DNA of 64,000 nucleotides, taken from positions 310,001 to 374,000 of the forward strand of contig JACJYY010000002.1 in NCBI GenBank assembly GCA_020635875.1. The letters run 5' to 3'. The stretch comes from Flavobacteriales bacterium (GTDB lineage: Bacteria > Bacteroidota > Bacteroidia > Flavobacteriales > Flavobacteriaceae). Shown in pieces: positions 1 to 8,372 of this stretch. How positions within the stretch are numbered: the stretch's first letter is position 1; each line of letters starts with the position of its first letter. The notes under the pieces were generated by a model. That model saw nothing but the letters and a program-made list of their open reading frames with translations. It ran no database searches and was not told the origin of the DNA. Made by a program: the position numbers and the translations under genes.

Positions 1-515
1 ACCTTTTCTAAGTAGGCTTGCTGAGAAATACGCTGCTGAATTTTCGGATTGGAAATAATTTTTTCCATTGCTACAACAGCCACTTGTTTTATTGCTTCAA
101 AATCCAATTCAATCTCGTCAGATACCATATTTAGGTATTCAAAAAACACCTCATTGCCTTTTACAAAAATGATTTTTTGTGGTTGAAAAAAGAATATTTC
201 AGGAAAATGTAATCCATCAAAATTATTTGACGACAATTTTTCGATAGCGTTTTTGGCATCATAGCCAACATACCCAAACAACCAATCTTGAGTTGTTTTT
301 TGAAACTCATTTAACTTCTCAAAAGCCTTCTCTGTATCCGTAACTATAGAGGTAAACGCTTCAACAGCCAAAACAGCATCATAATCACCATACTGTTGAG
401 CGGTAGTATTAGAATCCAAAAACACCGATTCTCTGTACCCAGCTCCCCATTGGAGCAGTTGCTTTTTGAATATTTCGGGAGTGGCAATCGAATATCTTTG
501 AGAAGTCCTAATCAT
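1..515 (-). CDS. pabB: Anthranilate/para-aminobenzoate synthase component I family, N-terminal part (cut by window edge)
   Basis: An open frame reads leftward from an ATG at 513-515 and runs off the window without a stop. About 171 residues are visible, starting MIRTSQRYSI. The stretch with QDWLFGYVGYDAKN resembles the N-terminal domain of the TrpE/PabB family, which makes aminodeoxychorismate or anthranilate from chorismate and ammonia. The chorismate-binding catalytic half lies outside the window, so PabB versus TrpE cannot be settled. PabB is preferred because no trp genes are near and the N-terminal domain is short. It is divergent from the arginine operon and shares its upstream region. 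Confidence 0.75.
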   Translation of the reverse strand, partial: MIRTSQRYSIATPEIFKKQLLQWGAGYRESVFLDSNTTAQQYGDYDAVLAVEAFTSIVTDTEKAFEKLNEFQKTTQDWLFGYVGYDAKNAIEKLSSNNFDGLHFPEIFFFQPQKIIFVKGNEVFFEYLNMVSDEIELDFEAIKQVAVVAMEKIISNPKIQQRISQQAYLEK

Positions 516-582
516 TTAAAAAAGGTAAGAATAACGTTGGTTAAAAGAAATTTAAAATTAAATTTTATTTCCAAAAAAACCG

Positions 583-590
583 TACATTTG
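583..590 (+). promoter_or_regulatory. Putative promoter -7 box for the arginine operon
   Basis: TACATTTG fits the Bacteroidota -7 consensus TANNTTTG exactly. No convincing -33 TTG is visible about 20 bases upstream. Transcription from here would give an RNA leader of nearly 200 bases before the GNAT gene at 789. Confidence 0.5.
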
Positions 591-666
591 CCCCAATTTA
601 TTTAACCGAACTATTTATAGTTTACAGGCATTGAGTTGTTATTTTTAATTTCAAGTTTTACTGCAA

Positions 667-714
667 ATGAAAATACATTTTTGTTATTTCCCACGCCCTT
701 CGGGTGTGCTTTAA
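667..714 (+). CDS. Possible 15-codon leader peptide
   Basis: ATG at 667 opens a short frame ending with TAA at 712-714; it would encode MKIHFCYFPRPSGVL. It lies between the putative promoter and the GNAT gene. Its second half (Pro-Arg-Pro-Ser-Gly-Val) overlaps a GC-rich hairpin at 692-708. The single Arg codon is CGC between two Pro codons. Its position and overlap with alternative RNA structures suggest a regulatory uORF. Chance occurrence of a short ORF is a real alternative. Confidence 0.35.
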   Translation: MKIHFCYFPRPSGVL

Positions 715-741
715 ACCTCGGAAATAGGTGTGTCCATTTCC
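686..741 (+). promoter_or_regulatory. Mutually exclusive leader hairpins upstream of the arginine operon
   Basis: ATTTCC occurs at 686-691 and again at 736-741, and the complementary GGAAAT lies between them at 720-725. The central arm can therefore pair with either side, but not both. Inside the first alternative is a 7-bp hairpin, CACGCCC (692-698) with GGGTGTG (702-708) and loop TTC. No T-run follows, so this is not a classical intrinsic terminator; an effect on translation or Rho access is possible. Confidence 0.4.
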
Positions 742-788
742 TTTCCCATAAGTAGTAAACTGAAACATTAAAAATTAATTCAAAAAGA

Positions 789-1448
789 ATGGAAATAATC
801 GTAGCTGATCAATCGCATGAAAAATTCGCTACTATCATTTGCGAAACAATCGAAGAATCTGCCAAAATAAGAGGGACTGGTATTGCCAAAAGAACTCCTG
901 AATACATTATATCAAAAATTCAAAGTGGTCATGCTGTAATCGCTGTCGAAAACGACAAGTTTGCAGGATTCTGCTACATTGAAGCTTGGAGTCACGGTAA
1001 ATATGTTGCCAATTCTGGTCTGATTGTTCATCCTGATTTCAGAAATTTAGGTCTTGCCAAACAAATCAAAAGAGTCATTTTTGACCATTGCCGCAAGATG
1101 TATCCAGAAGCTAAAGTCTTTGGCATTACAACAGGATTGGCTGTGATGAAAATCAACTATGAACTGGGATACAGACCTGTCACTTTTTCTGAATTGACGG
1201 ACGACCCAACATTTTGGAACGGTTGTAAAACGTGCAAAAACTTTGACGTTTTAACACGTACCGATCGAAAAATGTGTTTGTGTACTGGAATGTTGTATGA
1301 CCCTGTAGAAAAGGAAATGCTAAAAAAAGCAAACAATCCAGATAGTGAAATTAAAACTGACGAGATTAAAGAAAGAAAACCTTTTAATATGAAGGTGCTT
1401 CAAAGACTCAAAAAAATTAAACAAGCATTATTCTTGAAAAAGAAGTAA
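789..1448 (+). CDS. GNAT N-acyltransferase, probable N-acylglutamate synthase of arginine biosynthesis
   Basis: 219 residues. The GNAT acyl-CoA binding region is seen around residues 78-92 (LIVHPDFRNLGLAKQ). A C-terminal cysteine cluster, CxxC at 146-149 and CxC at 163-165, may bind a metal. Bacteroidota lack a classical ArgA and often carry such a GNAT as first gene of the arginine operon; the Bacteroides member has been linked genetically to N-succinylglutamate synthesis. Here it is also first in the arginine block, which supports acylation of glutamate with acetyl- or succinyl-CoA. The last 50 residues are lysine-rich. In this genome argG does not follow directly: four unrelated genes intervene. 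The acyl donor is not known from sequence. Confidence 0.75.
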   Translation: MEIIVADQSHEKFATIICETIEESAKIRGTGIAKRTPEYIISKIQSGHAVIAVENDKFAGFCYIEAWSHGKYVANSGLIVHPDFRNLGLAKQIKRVIFDHCRKMYPEAKVFGITTGLAVMKINYELGYRPVTFSELTDDPTFWNGCKTCKNFDVLTRTDRKMCLCTGMLYDPVEKEMLKKANNPDSEIKTDEIKERKPFNMKVLQRLKKIKQALFLKKK

Positions 1449-1471
1449 ATTAAGCTCCTGAAGTTTACACC

Positions 1472-3193
1472 ATGAAGAATTTTTCTCAACTCAAAAAAAA
1501 TTTAAACCAAGTCTTTTCTGAATTACCAGAAGTGAAGGCAGCTGTGTTAGGAGATTCGGCTACACAGTTTTTATGTCAGGCAATCAAAGGACAAGGTTAC
1601 GAGCAAAAACTTAATATAACCATTTGGGAAGCTGATTTTGATCAAATCGACCGTCAGATTTTAGACCCGACATCTGATCTTTACTCATTTGAGCCAGAGG
1701 TTATTGTTATTTTTCAGTCTACCCACAAATTGTTGGGGAAATTCAACAAAAAGAACCCTTCTGAACAAAGTAATCTGGCCGCAACGGTATTAGAAAACAC
1801 TGCGCATTTAGTAAGTGCTATTAAAGCTAAGTGTAATGCTAAAATTGTTCACTATAATTTCAATGAAATAGACGATACTGTTTTTGGAAATTTCTCAACA
1901 AAGACGGTCTCTTCATTCCTTTATCAGGTAAGGAAATTGAATTTAGGGTTGATGGATTATGCTATGAGTGAAAGCTCATTTTACATCTGTGACCTTTCTT
2001 CTATTCAAAATAAAATTGGAAAGGATAGCTTTTTTCAGCCATCAATTTACGTTAATACCGAAATGGTGTTGAGCTTAGACGCATTGCCGTGGATTGCTAA
2101 CAGAACAGTTGACTTATTCAAAGTCTTTAAAGGGAAAATCAAAAAATGTGTGATCATTGATTTAGACAACACCACGTGGGGTGGGGTTATTGGTGATGAT
2201 GGCGTAGAAAAAATTCAAATCGGTGCGCTTGGAATTGGAAAAGCATTTACTGAATTTCAATACTGGATTAAAAAACTCAAGAATCGCGGAATTATTGTTG
2301 CTGTCTGCAGTAAGAATACCGAATCAGTAGCAATAGAGCCTTTTGAAAAGCATCCCGACATGGTATTACGAATGGAAGATATATCCGTTTTTAAAGCCAA
2401 CTGGGAAAATAAAGCCGATAATATTAGATCAATTCAACAGATTTTGAACATCGGATTTGATTCGATGGTTTTTATTGATGACAATCCTTTCGAGAGAAAC
2501 ATAGTTAGAGAAAACCTACCCGACGTTTTGGTGCCTGAATTACCAGAAGATCCCGCTGAATATTTAGAATACCTCTATGGATTAAATCTATTTGAGACGA
2601 TTTCTTACTCAAAAGAAGATGCGGATAGAACTAAACTCTATCAGACGGAAGCAAAAAGAGTGAGTGTTCAACAGAAATTCACCAATGAGGAGGAATTTCT
2701 AGAAAGCCTAGAAATGGTCTCAGATGTGCAACCTTTCAATACCTTTAATACACCAAGAGTTGCTCAACTAACGCAACGTTCGAACCAATACAACTTAAGG
2801 ACAAAACGCTACACTGAAGCTGACTTAGAACATGTCGCCTCTTCAGATAAATTTTCTACATTTGCTTTTACTCTCGAAGATAAATTTGGAGATTCAGGGA
2901 TTATATGTGTTGTGATATTGGAACATGAAACAAGCGAAACATTATTTGTCGACACATGGCTTATGAGTTGTCGAGTGTTAAAAAGAGGAATGGAGTTGTT
3001 TGTTATTAACCAATTAGTAAATCACGCCATGCAGAATGGCTATAAACAAATAAAGGGAGAATACATCCCTTCTGCAAAAAACCAAATGGTTAAAAATCAT
3101 TATGAAAACCTTGGTTTTGAACAAAATGAAGGTTATTGGTTACTCAACATATCAAATTTTGAAAAAAAGAAAAATTATATAAAACGTAAATAA
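1472..3193 (+). CDS. FkbH-like HAD-IIIC family protein with C-terminal GNAT domain
   Basis: 573 residues. The N-terminal part has an SGNH-like GDS at residues 27-29. The HAD phosphatase motifs follow: DLDNT at 230-234, SKN at 280-282 and DDNPFER at 336-342. The C-terminal third looks like a GNAT domain (LMSCRVLKRGMELFVINQL). FkbH relatives dephosphorylate 1,3-bisphosphoglycerate and load a glyceryl unit onto an acyl carrier protein; others serve polysaccharide decoration. The ACP gene starts 8 bases downstream, which fits this chemistry exactly. It starts 23 bases after the GNAT gene, inside the arginine transcription unit. The loaded acid is not determined by sequence; glycerate is the family precedent. 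Confidence 0.8.
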   Translation: MKNFSQLKKNLNQVFSELPEVKAAVLGDSATQFLCQAIKGQGYEQKLNITIWEADFDQIDRQILDPTSDLYSFEPEVIVIFQSTHKLLGKFNKKNPSEQSNLAATVLENTAHLVSAIKAKCNAKIVHYNFNEIDDTVFGNFSTKTVSSFLYQVRKLNLGLMDYAMSESSFYICDLSSIQNKIGKDSFFQPSIYVNTEMVLSLDALPWIANRTVDLFKVFKGKIKKCVIIDLDNTTWGGVIGDDGVEKIQIGALGIGKAFTEFQYWIKKLKNRGIIVAVCSKNTESVAIEPFEKHPDMVLRMEDISVFKANWENKADNIRSIQQILNIGFDSMVFIDDNPFERNIVRENLPDVLVPELPEDPAEYLEYLYGLNLFETISYSKEDADRTKLYQTEAKRVSVQQKFTNEEEFLESLEMVSDVQPFNTFNTPRVAQLTQRSNQYNLRTKRYTEADLEHVASSDKFSTFAFTLEDKFGDSGIICVVILEHETSETLFVDTWLMSCRVLKRGMELFVINQLVNHAMQNGYKQIKGEYIPSAKNQMVKNHYENLGFEQNEGYWLLNISNFEKKKNYIKRK

Positions 3194-3201
3194 ACAAACC
3201 T

Positions 3202-3438
3202 ATGGACCAAAACACGATCTTGAAGGATTTAAACAAAATCTTTGTTGATACTTTAGACAATGAAAATATTAATTTGAACCCTGACACAACAGCTCAAGAT
3301 GTGGATGAGTGGGACTCCTTATCTCACATTATGTTAATTGTTGCGATAGAAAAACATTTCAAAATTAGATTTACCTCAAAAGAAATTCAAAGCTGGAATA
3401 ACGTCGGAGAAATGATTAACTGTATCGCTTCAAAATAA
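3202..3438 (+). CDS. Acyl carrier protein
   Basis: 78 residues, acidic, with the phosphopantetheine site D38-S39-L40 in EWDSLSHIMLIVAIEK; Ser39 is the expected attachment point. The length and helical pattern are those of stand-alone carrier proteins. It is distinct from the fatty-acid ACP, judged by DEWDSLS, which is common in secondary-metabolite and polysaccharide carriers. Its neighbours suggest the role: FkbH-like enzyme just upstream (8-base gap) as loading enzyme, and a methyltransferase 6 bases downstream as a possible tailoring enzyme. Confidence 0.85.
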   Translation: MDQNTILKDLNKIFVDTLDNENINLNPDTTAQDVDEWDSLSHIMLIVAIEKHFKIRFTSKEIQSWNNVGEMINCIASK

Positions 3439-3444
3439 ACACCT

Positions 3445-4344
3445 ATGACAAATCTAGAATATATAGTAAATCAAATTCGGATTAAAAATCCTCTGCATAG
3501 CAAAAGGGTACAAAAAAACTTAAAGCAATTTGATAATCAATACTTTAAAAGAGCTGATGTGTTTTTTAAAAAATACGAAAGTTTGTTGAAAAACGACAAT
3601 AAAGATTTTGATTATGCCATTGATTGCTACCTACAAATGCTAGCAGATGTAAATTTTGAATCTATAAAGTTTTTAGAAACGGGAGAATATACCAGTAAAT
3701 CCTTTGAAGAAGTCAATCAAAGAGTATACAATAATCCTGAAATAATGGAATATTACATGCACGGTCTTTTGATGTCTCAATTTTTATGGAAGCAACATTA
3801 TGATATTTTACTTTGGTTTGATGAAATGATTAGTCAAAACTCCGAAAAGATAAAGAATTATTTAGAAGTTGGAGGTGGACATGGACTATACATTTCAGAA
3901 GCAATAAAAAACATAGGCAATTCTGCCAATTTTGACTTAGTCGATATCAGTGAAAGTTCAATTGATATTGCCAAAAAAATGATTGCTAATGATAAAGTCA
4001 AGACAATTCTAACTGATGTTTTTGAATACCACCCATCAACAAAATATGATTTCATTACAATGGGAGAAGTTCTTGAACATGTTGAAGAGCCTGTTAAACT
4101 ACTTCAAAAGCTACATTCGTTGTTAGCTGATGACGGAAAAGTAATTATCACTACTCCTACCAACGCCCCTGCAATTGACCACATATATCTTTTCAAAAAC
4201 GCAGAAGATATTCGTACTATAATTAATGAAGCTGGGTTTAAAATCGAAAATGAACTTTGCATATATTCAGAAGATGTGACTCCTGAAATTGCGGAAAGAT
4301 TTAAAATCTCAATGATGTTTGCTTGTGTTTTGGCAAAAAAATAA
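3445..4344 (+). CDS. Class I SAM-dependent methyltransferase
   Basis: 299 residues. A helical N-terminal extension of about 130 residues precedes a Rossmann methyltransferase core. Motif I is EVGGGHG at 141-147, followed by the acidic residue of DLVDIS and by ITMGEVLEHVEEP typical of the Methyltransf_23 group. It lies between the carrier protein and a VOC protein with gaps of 6 and 7 bases, so it most likely acts on the acyl group made by this module. O- versus C-methylation and the substrate are unknown. Confidence 0.75.
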   Translation: MTNLEYIVNQIRIKNPLHSKRVQKNLKQFDNQYFKRADVFFKKYESLLKNDNKDFDYAIDCYLQMLADVNFESIKFLETGEYTSKSFEEVNQRVYNNPEIMEYYMHGLLMSQFLWKQHYDILLWFDEMISQNSEKIKNYLEVGGGHGLYISEAIKNIGNSANFDLVDISESSIDIAKKMIANDKVKTILTDVFEYHPSTKYDFITMGEVLEHVEEPVKLLQKLHSLLADDGKVIITTPTNAPAIDHIYLFKNAEDIRTIINEAGFKIENELCIYSEDVTPEIAERFKISMMFACVLAKK

Positions 4345-4351
4345 CAATATA

Positions 4352-4747
4352 ATGTTAGAATTCCATCATACAGGGTTACTTGTTAGTAACATTAAAGAAT
4401 CTCTACCCCATTACTCAGATATATTTTCTTTAGAAAATATATCTGATATATATACTATTGAATCTCAAAAGGTAAAGGTCTGTTTCATAAAAAATGGATT
4501 AAACTCACATCTAGAGTTAGTAGAACCGATATGTGAAGACTCAATGGTATCAGGACTTCTTAAAAAAAGAATAGGTTATTATCATATTGGATATCTAACT
4601 AATGATGTAGAAAACACGATTACTAAGTTAGAAGCATTAAACTACAAATCAATGCCCATATTTGAATCTGAAGCTTTTGAAGGCAGGAAATGTGGTTTCT
4701 TATTCACTCCAGAAGGTCATTTGGTTGAAGTAATTGAAAAGGTTTGA
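4352..4747 (+). CDS. VOC (glyoxalase/methylmalonyl-CoA epimerase-like) protein
   Basis: 131 residues from the ATG at 4352. A longer frame from 4319 would overlap the methyltransferase gene, and the family start is MLEFHHTGLLV, so the internal start is preferred. The expected metal ligands are visible: His in EFHHTG, Glu in HLELVEP, His in YYHIGYLT and Glu in HLVEVIEK. Family members isomerise, epimerise or cleave small acids and thioesters. Placed last in the FkbH-ACP-methyltransferase module, it may epimerise the carrier-bound acid. It is more AT-rich than the arg genes that follow. Confidence 0.7.
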   Translation: MLEFHHTGLLVSNIKESLPHYSDIFSLENISDIYTIESQKVKVCFIKNGLNSHLELVEPICEDSMVSGLLKKRIGYYHIGYLTNDVENTITKLEALNYKSMPIFESEAFEGRKCGFLFTPEGHLVEVIEKV

Positions 4748-4775
4748 AATTTAAGATTATAAAAACAATTACACA

Positions 4776-5960
4776 ATGGAAAAATTAGTTTTAGCTTATA
4801 GCGGTGGATTAGACACATCCTACTGCGCTAAATACCTATCAGCAGAAAAAGGATTTGAAGTACACGGAGTAAGTGTAAACACAGGAGGATTTACTGTAGA
4901 AGAAAAAAAAGCCATTGAAGAAAAGGCTTATGCTTTAGGCGTAACTTCATATACTAATATTGATGCCATCGATACTTTCTATCACAAAGTAGTAAAGTAC
5001 CTGATATTTGGTAACGTTTTAAAAAACAACACCTACCCTTTATCAGTAAGTGCTGAACGTATTGTACAGGCTATTGAAATCATCAACTACGCCAAAAAAA
5101 TTGGAGCCAAATACATTGCTCATGGAAGCACGGGTGCAGGTAACGACCAAGTAAGATTTGATATGATTTTTCAAATTTTAGCCCCTGGCATTGAAATTAT
5201 CACTCCTATTAGAGATTTAAAATTATCACGACAAGAGGAGATCGAGTACTTGAAAAAACACGGTGTAGACATGCCTTGGGAAAAATCCAAATACTCTATC
5301 AATAAAGGATTATGGGGAACGAGTGTAGGCGGAAGCGAAACTATCACCTCTCATTTGCCTTTACCTGAGGAGGCTTATCCTAGTCAATTGAAAAGAAATG
5401 ATGCTACAAAAGTAAAATTGACTTTCGAAAAAGGAGAACTGGTTAAAATTGATGATGCAGCTGATTCACAAGCTAACAATATCAAAAAATTAAACGACCT
5501 GGCCTCTCAATACGCTATTGGTAGAGACATTCATATAGGTGACACTATTATCGGTATTAAGGGAAGAGTAGGATTTGAAGCCCCAGCCCCTTTGATTATC
5601 ATTAAAGCGCATCACACCTTAGAAAAACATGTGTTGACCAAATGGCAATTGAACCACAAGGACTACATGTCTAATCAATACGGCATGTTATTACACGAAG
5701 GACAATACTTAGACCCTGTGATGCGTGATATCGAAGCCTTTTTATTAAGCTCTCAAAAAAACGTAACAGGTGATGTCTTTGTATCCCTTTATCCTTATCG
5801 TTTCATGATTGATGGTATACAATCAGAAAATGACTTGATGAATGCTTTCTTTGGAGAATATGGCGAAATGAACAATGGTTGGACAGCTGACGACGCTAAA
5901 GGCTTTATCAAAATCACCTCTAATCAAAATAAAATTTACCAACACGTAAATCAGGAATAA
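4776..5960 (+). CDS. argG: Argininosuccinate synthase
   Basis: 394 residues, the usual length. The PP-loop AYSGGLDTS at residues 8-16 binds ATP. The enzyme joins citrulline and aspartate to argininosuccinate in the cytoplasm. The stop codon shares one base with the argC start, showing tight coupling. It is 28 bases downstream of the VOC gene, so the foreign module and argGCD are very likely co-transcribed. Confidence 0.95.
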   Translation: MEKLVLAYSGGLDTSYCAKYLSAEKGFEVHGVSVNTGGFTVEEKKAIEEKAYALGVTSYTNIDAIDTFYHKVVKYLIFGNVLKNNTYPLSVSAERIVQAIEIINYAKKIGAKYIAHGSTGAGNDQVRFDMIFQILAPGIEIITPIRDLKLSRQEEIEYLKKHGVDMPWEKSKYSINKGLWGTSVGGSETITSHLPLPEEAYPSQLKRNDATKVKLTFEKGELVKIDDAADSQANNIKKLNDLASQYAIGRDIHIGDTIIGIKGRVGFEAPAPLIIIKAHHTLEKHVLTKWQLNHKDYMSNQYGMLLHEGQYLDPVMRDIEAFLLSSQKNVTGDVFVSLYPYRFMIDGIQSENDLMNAFFGEYGEMNNGWTADDAKGFIKITSNQNKIYQHVNQE

Positions 5961-6937
5961 TGAAAAAGATTGGTATCATTGGTGGTGCAGGATATACCGC
6001 TGGAGAATTGGTCAGACTACTGATTCATCATCCAAAAGTTAAAATTGACTTTATTTACAGCACCTCCAACGCAGGAAATCCAGTTTCTTATATTCATCAG
6101 GATTTAGCAGGAGAAACTGATTTAGTCTTCACGGATCAAATTAATCCTAATGTTGATGTTTTGTTTTTGTGCTTAGGTCACGGTAACTCTAAAGAGTTCT
6201 TGAGTAAAACAAAATTTTCTGACGATACAAAAATCATTGATTTAAGCAACGATTTTAGATTGTTAGCAGACAAAGTTTTCGAAGGAAAAGAGTTCATTTA
6301 TGGCTTGCCTGAGCTAAATATGGAAGGCATCAAAAAGGCACAATACATTGCCAATCCAGGTTGTTTTGCCACAGCTTTGCAATTGGCTATTTTGCCTTTG
6401 GCTGCAGCCCAAAAAATCAAAGATGACATTCATATCAATGCCGTAACAGGTGCAACAGGAGCAGGCACCTCTCTATCAGAAACGACTCACTTTGCATGGA
6501 GAGACAATAACTTCTCGTATTACAAGCCTTTTACACATCAACACTTAGGCGAAATCAATCAAACGATCCAACAATTGCAAAAAGGTTCAGAGGCCGAAGT
6601 TATATTTATGCCTAACCGAGGAAATTTCTCTAGAGGTATTTTTGCTACGGTTTACACCAAATTTGACGGAACTTTAGAAGAAGCACAGGAAATTTATAAA
6701 ACCTACTACAAGGATGCTGTATTCACAACGGTAAGTGATGCACAAATCCACATGAAACAAGTGGTCAACACCAACAAATGTTTGATTCACTTACATCTAC
6801 ACAAAGGAAAATTATTAATCTCAAGTGCCATTGACAATTTAACAAAAGGAGCTTCGGGACAAGCTATCCACAACATGAACTTAATGTACGGATGGGAAGA
6901 AAACGAAGGTCTTAAACTAAAAGCCAACTATTTTTAA
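5960..6937 (+). CDS. argC: N-acyl-gamma-glutamyl-phosphate reductase
   Basis: 325 residues. The N-terminal NADP-binding loop GGAGYTAGEL and the catalytic cysteine C135 in NPGCFATAL are present. It reduces N-acylglutamyl phosphate (product of ArgB) to the semialdehyde used by ArgD. It overlaps argG by one base and precedes argD by 12 bases. In Bacteroidota the acyl group may be acetyl or succinyl. Confidence 0.95.
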   Translation: MKKIGIIGGAGYTAGELVRLLIHHPKVKIDFIYSTSNAGNPVSYIHQDLAGETDLVFTDQINPNVDVLFLCLGHGNSKEFLSKTKFSDDTKIIDLSNDFRLLADKVFEGKEFIYGLPELNMEGIKKAQYIANPGCFATALQLAILPLAAAQKIKDDIHINAVTGATGAGTSLSETTHFAWRDNNFSYYKPFTHQHLGEINQTIQQLQKGSEAEVIFMPNRGNFSRGIFATVYTKFDGTLEEAQEIYKTYYKDAVFTTVSDAQIHMKQVVNTNKCLIHLHLHKGKLLISSAIDNLTKGASGQAIHNMNLMYGWEENEGLKLKANYF

Positions 6938-6949
6938 TAGTTATTTGAC

Positions 6950-8074
6950 ATGAAATTATTTGACGTATATCCATTATATAATATTACCCCTGTTTCGGGT
7001 AAAGATGTAAAAGTCTATGACGAAAAAGGAACAGAATACTTAGACCTTTATGGAGGTCATGCGGTAATATCAATTGGTCACTCACACCCTAAATACGTAG
7101 AAGGCATTACCAATCAATTGAACAAAATTGGTTTTTATTCCAATGCCATTCAAAATCCGTTACAAGTGGAATTAGCTGAAAAGTTAGGCAAACTTTCAGG
7201 TTGTGATGACTACAATTTGTTTTTGTGTAACTCAGGAGCCGAAGCCAATGAAAACGCTTTAAAGATAGCTTCCTTTGTGACAGAAAAAGCACGTGTGATA
7301 GCCTTTAAAAATGGATTTCACGGTCGTACATCAGCTGCTGTTGCCGCTACTGACAACGAGGCCATTAATGCACCCATCAACAAGCAACAAGTAGTCACAA
7401 TTTTACCTTTAGGAGACCTAGAATCTCTTAAAGAAGAATTAGCCAAAGGAGATGTTTGTGCTGTAATTATAGAGTGTATCCAGGGAGTAGGAGGTTTGGA
7501 CGAGGCATCTGCTACATTTTACAAGGAAGCCTATAATTTGTGTAAACAATATCATGCTTTATTTATTGCTGACGAAGTGCAATCTGGATATGGACGTACA
7601 GGAGATTTTTTTGCATTCCAAAAATATGAGATTACACCTGATGTAATTTCAATTGCAAAAGGAATGGGGAATGGTTTTCCTATCGGAGGGATTTTGATAC
7701 ATCCTTCAATTAAGGCAAAATACGGCATGTTAGGAACCACTTTTGGCGGTAATCATTTGGCTTGTGCAGCAGGAATTGCCGTCTTAGATGTTATGGAGGA
7801 AGAACACCTTATGGAAAACGCCAAAGAAATAGGCGCCTATTTTTATACAAAAGCCAAGGAAATTCCGGGTGTCAAAAAAATCAAAGGAAGAGGTTTAATG
7901 TTAGGGTTAGAATTTGGTTATGACGTTGCGGCTTTGCGTAAACAATTAATCATGGAAAAGAAAATCTTTACCGGTTCTTCCAACAACAAAAACCTGATTA
8001 GAATATTACCACCTTTAACTGTCACCAAAGAACACATTGACGAGTTCGTACAAGCAGTTAAGGAGTTAGTATAA
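6950..8074 (+). CDS. argD: Acylornithine aminotransferase (class III)
   Basis: 374 residues, fold-type I PLP enzyme. The PLP lysine is K237 in SIAKGMGNG, and the cofactor-ring aspartate is D208 in FIADEVQSGYGRTG. The NSGAEANENA motif at about 94-103 binds PLP phosphate. It converts N-acylglutamate semialdehyde to N-acylornithine. It is the last gene of the first arg block; the canonical next gene argF' is displaced by about 15 kb of accessory DNA. Confidence 0.93.
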   Translation: MKLFDVYPLYNITPVSGKDVKVYDEKGTEYLDLYGGHAVISIGHSHPKYVEGITNQLNKIGFYSNAIQNPLQVELAEKLGKLSGCDDYNLFLCNSGAEANENALKIASFVTEKARVIAFKNGFHGRTSAAVAATDNEAINAPINKQQVVTILPLGDLESLKEELAKGDVCAVIIECIQGVGGLDEASATFYKEAYNLCKQYHALFIADEVQSGYGRTGDFFAFQKYEITPDVISIAKGMGNGFPIGGILIHPSIKAKYGMLGTTFGGNHLACAAGIAVLDVMEEEHLMENAKEIGAYFYTKAKEIPGVKKIKGRGLMLGLEFGYDVAALRKQLIMEKKIFTGSSNNKNLIRILPPLTVTKEHIDEFVQAVKELV

Positions 8075-8085
8075 CAAAAAATTAT

Positions 8086-8319
8086 ATGAAAAACATATTA
8101 CTGATTTTATTGACCGTTTTTATTTTGACGGGATGCTCTAAGGATGATGAAAACAATGGTATTATAACAGATAAAAACAAAGACACATCAACCAAGACTC
8201 CTCTTTTAAAAAAAATAATTTCTACAATAAATGGAACTCAAGGAACTACAGATTATTATTACCTAGAAGGAAATAAAATTCATCAAGCTGTATCAAATAA
8301 TGATCCAAAAAATAGTTAA
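8086..8319 (+). pseudogene. Truncated lipoprotein gene (5' part)
   Basis: 77 residues with a lipoprotein signal peptide (lipobox LTGC around residues 14-17) and the start of a YD-repeat-like domain of the kind often seen in flavobacterial lipoproteins (TDYYYLEGNKI). Family members are far longer. A piece with the character of their C-terminal part (YTYNSKG) lies at 10895-11032, beyond the MBOAT pair. The simplest reading is one gene split by the insertion of that pair, with later decay. A short intact lipoprotein is the alternative. Confidence 0.6.
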
Positions 8320-8372
8320 TACTCTTATATAAATGAATAATTTTAGTTGTCAACTATTATAAAATTAGATAA

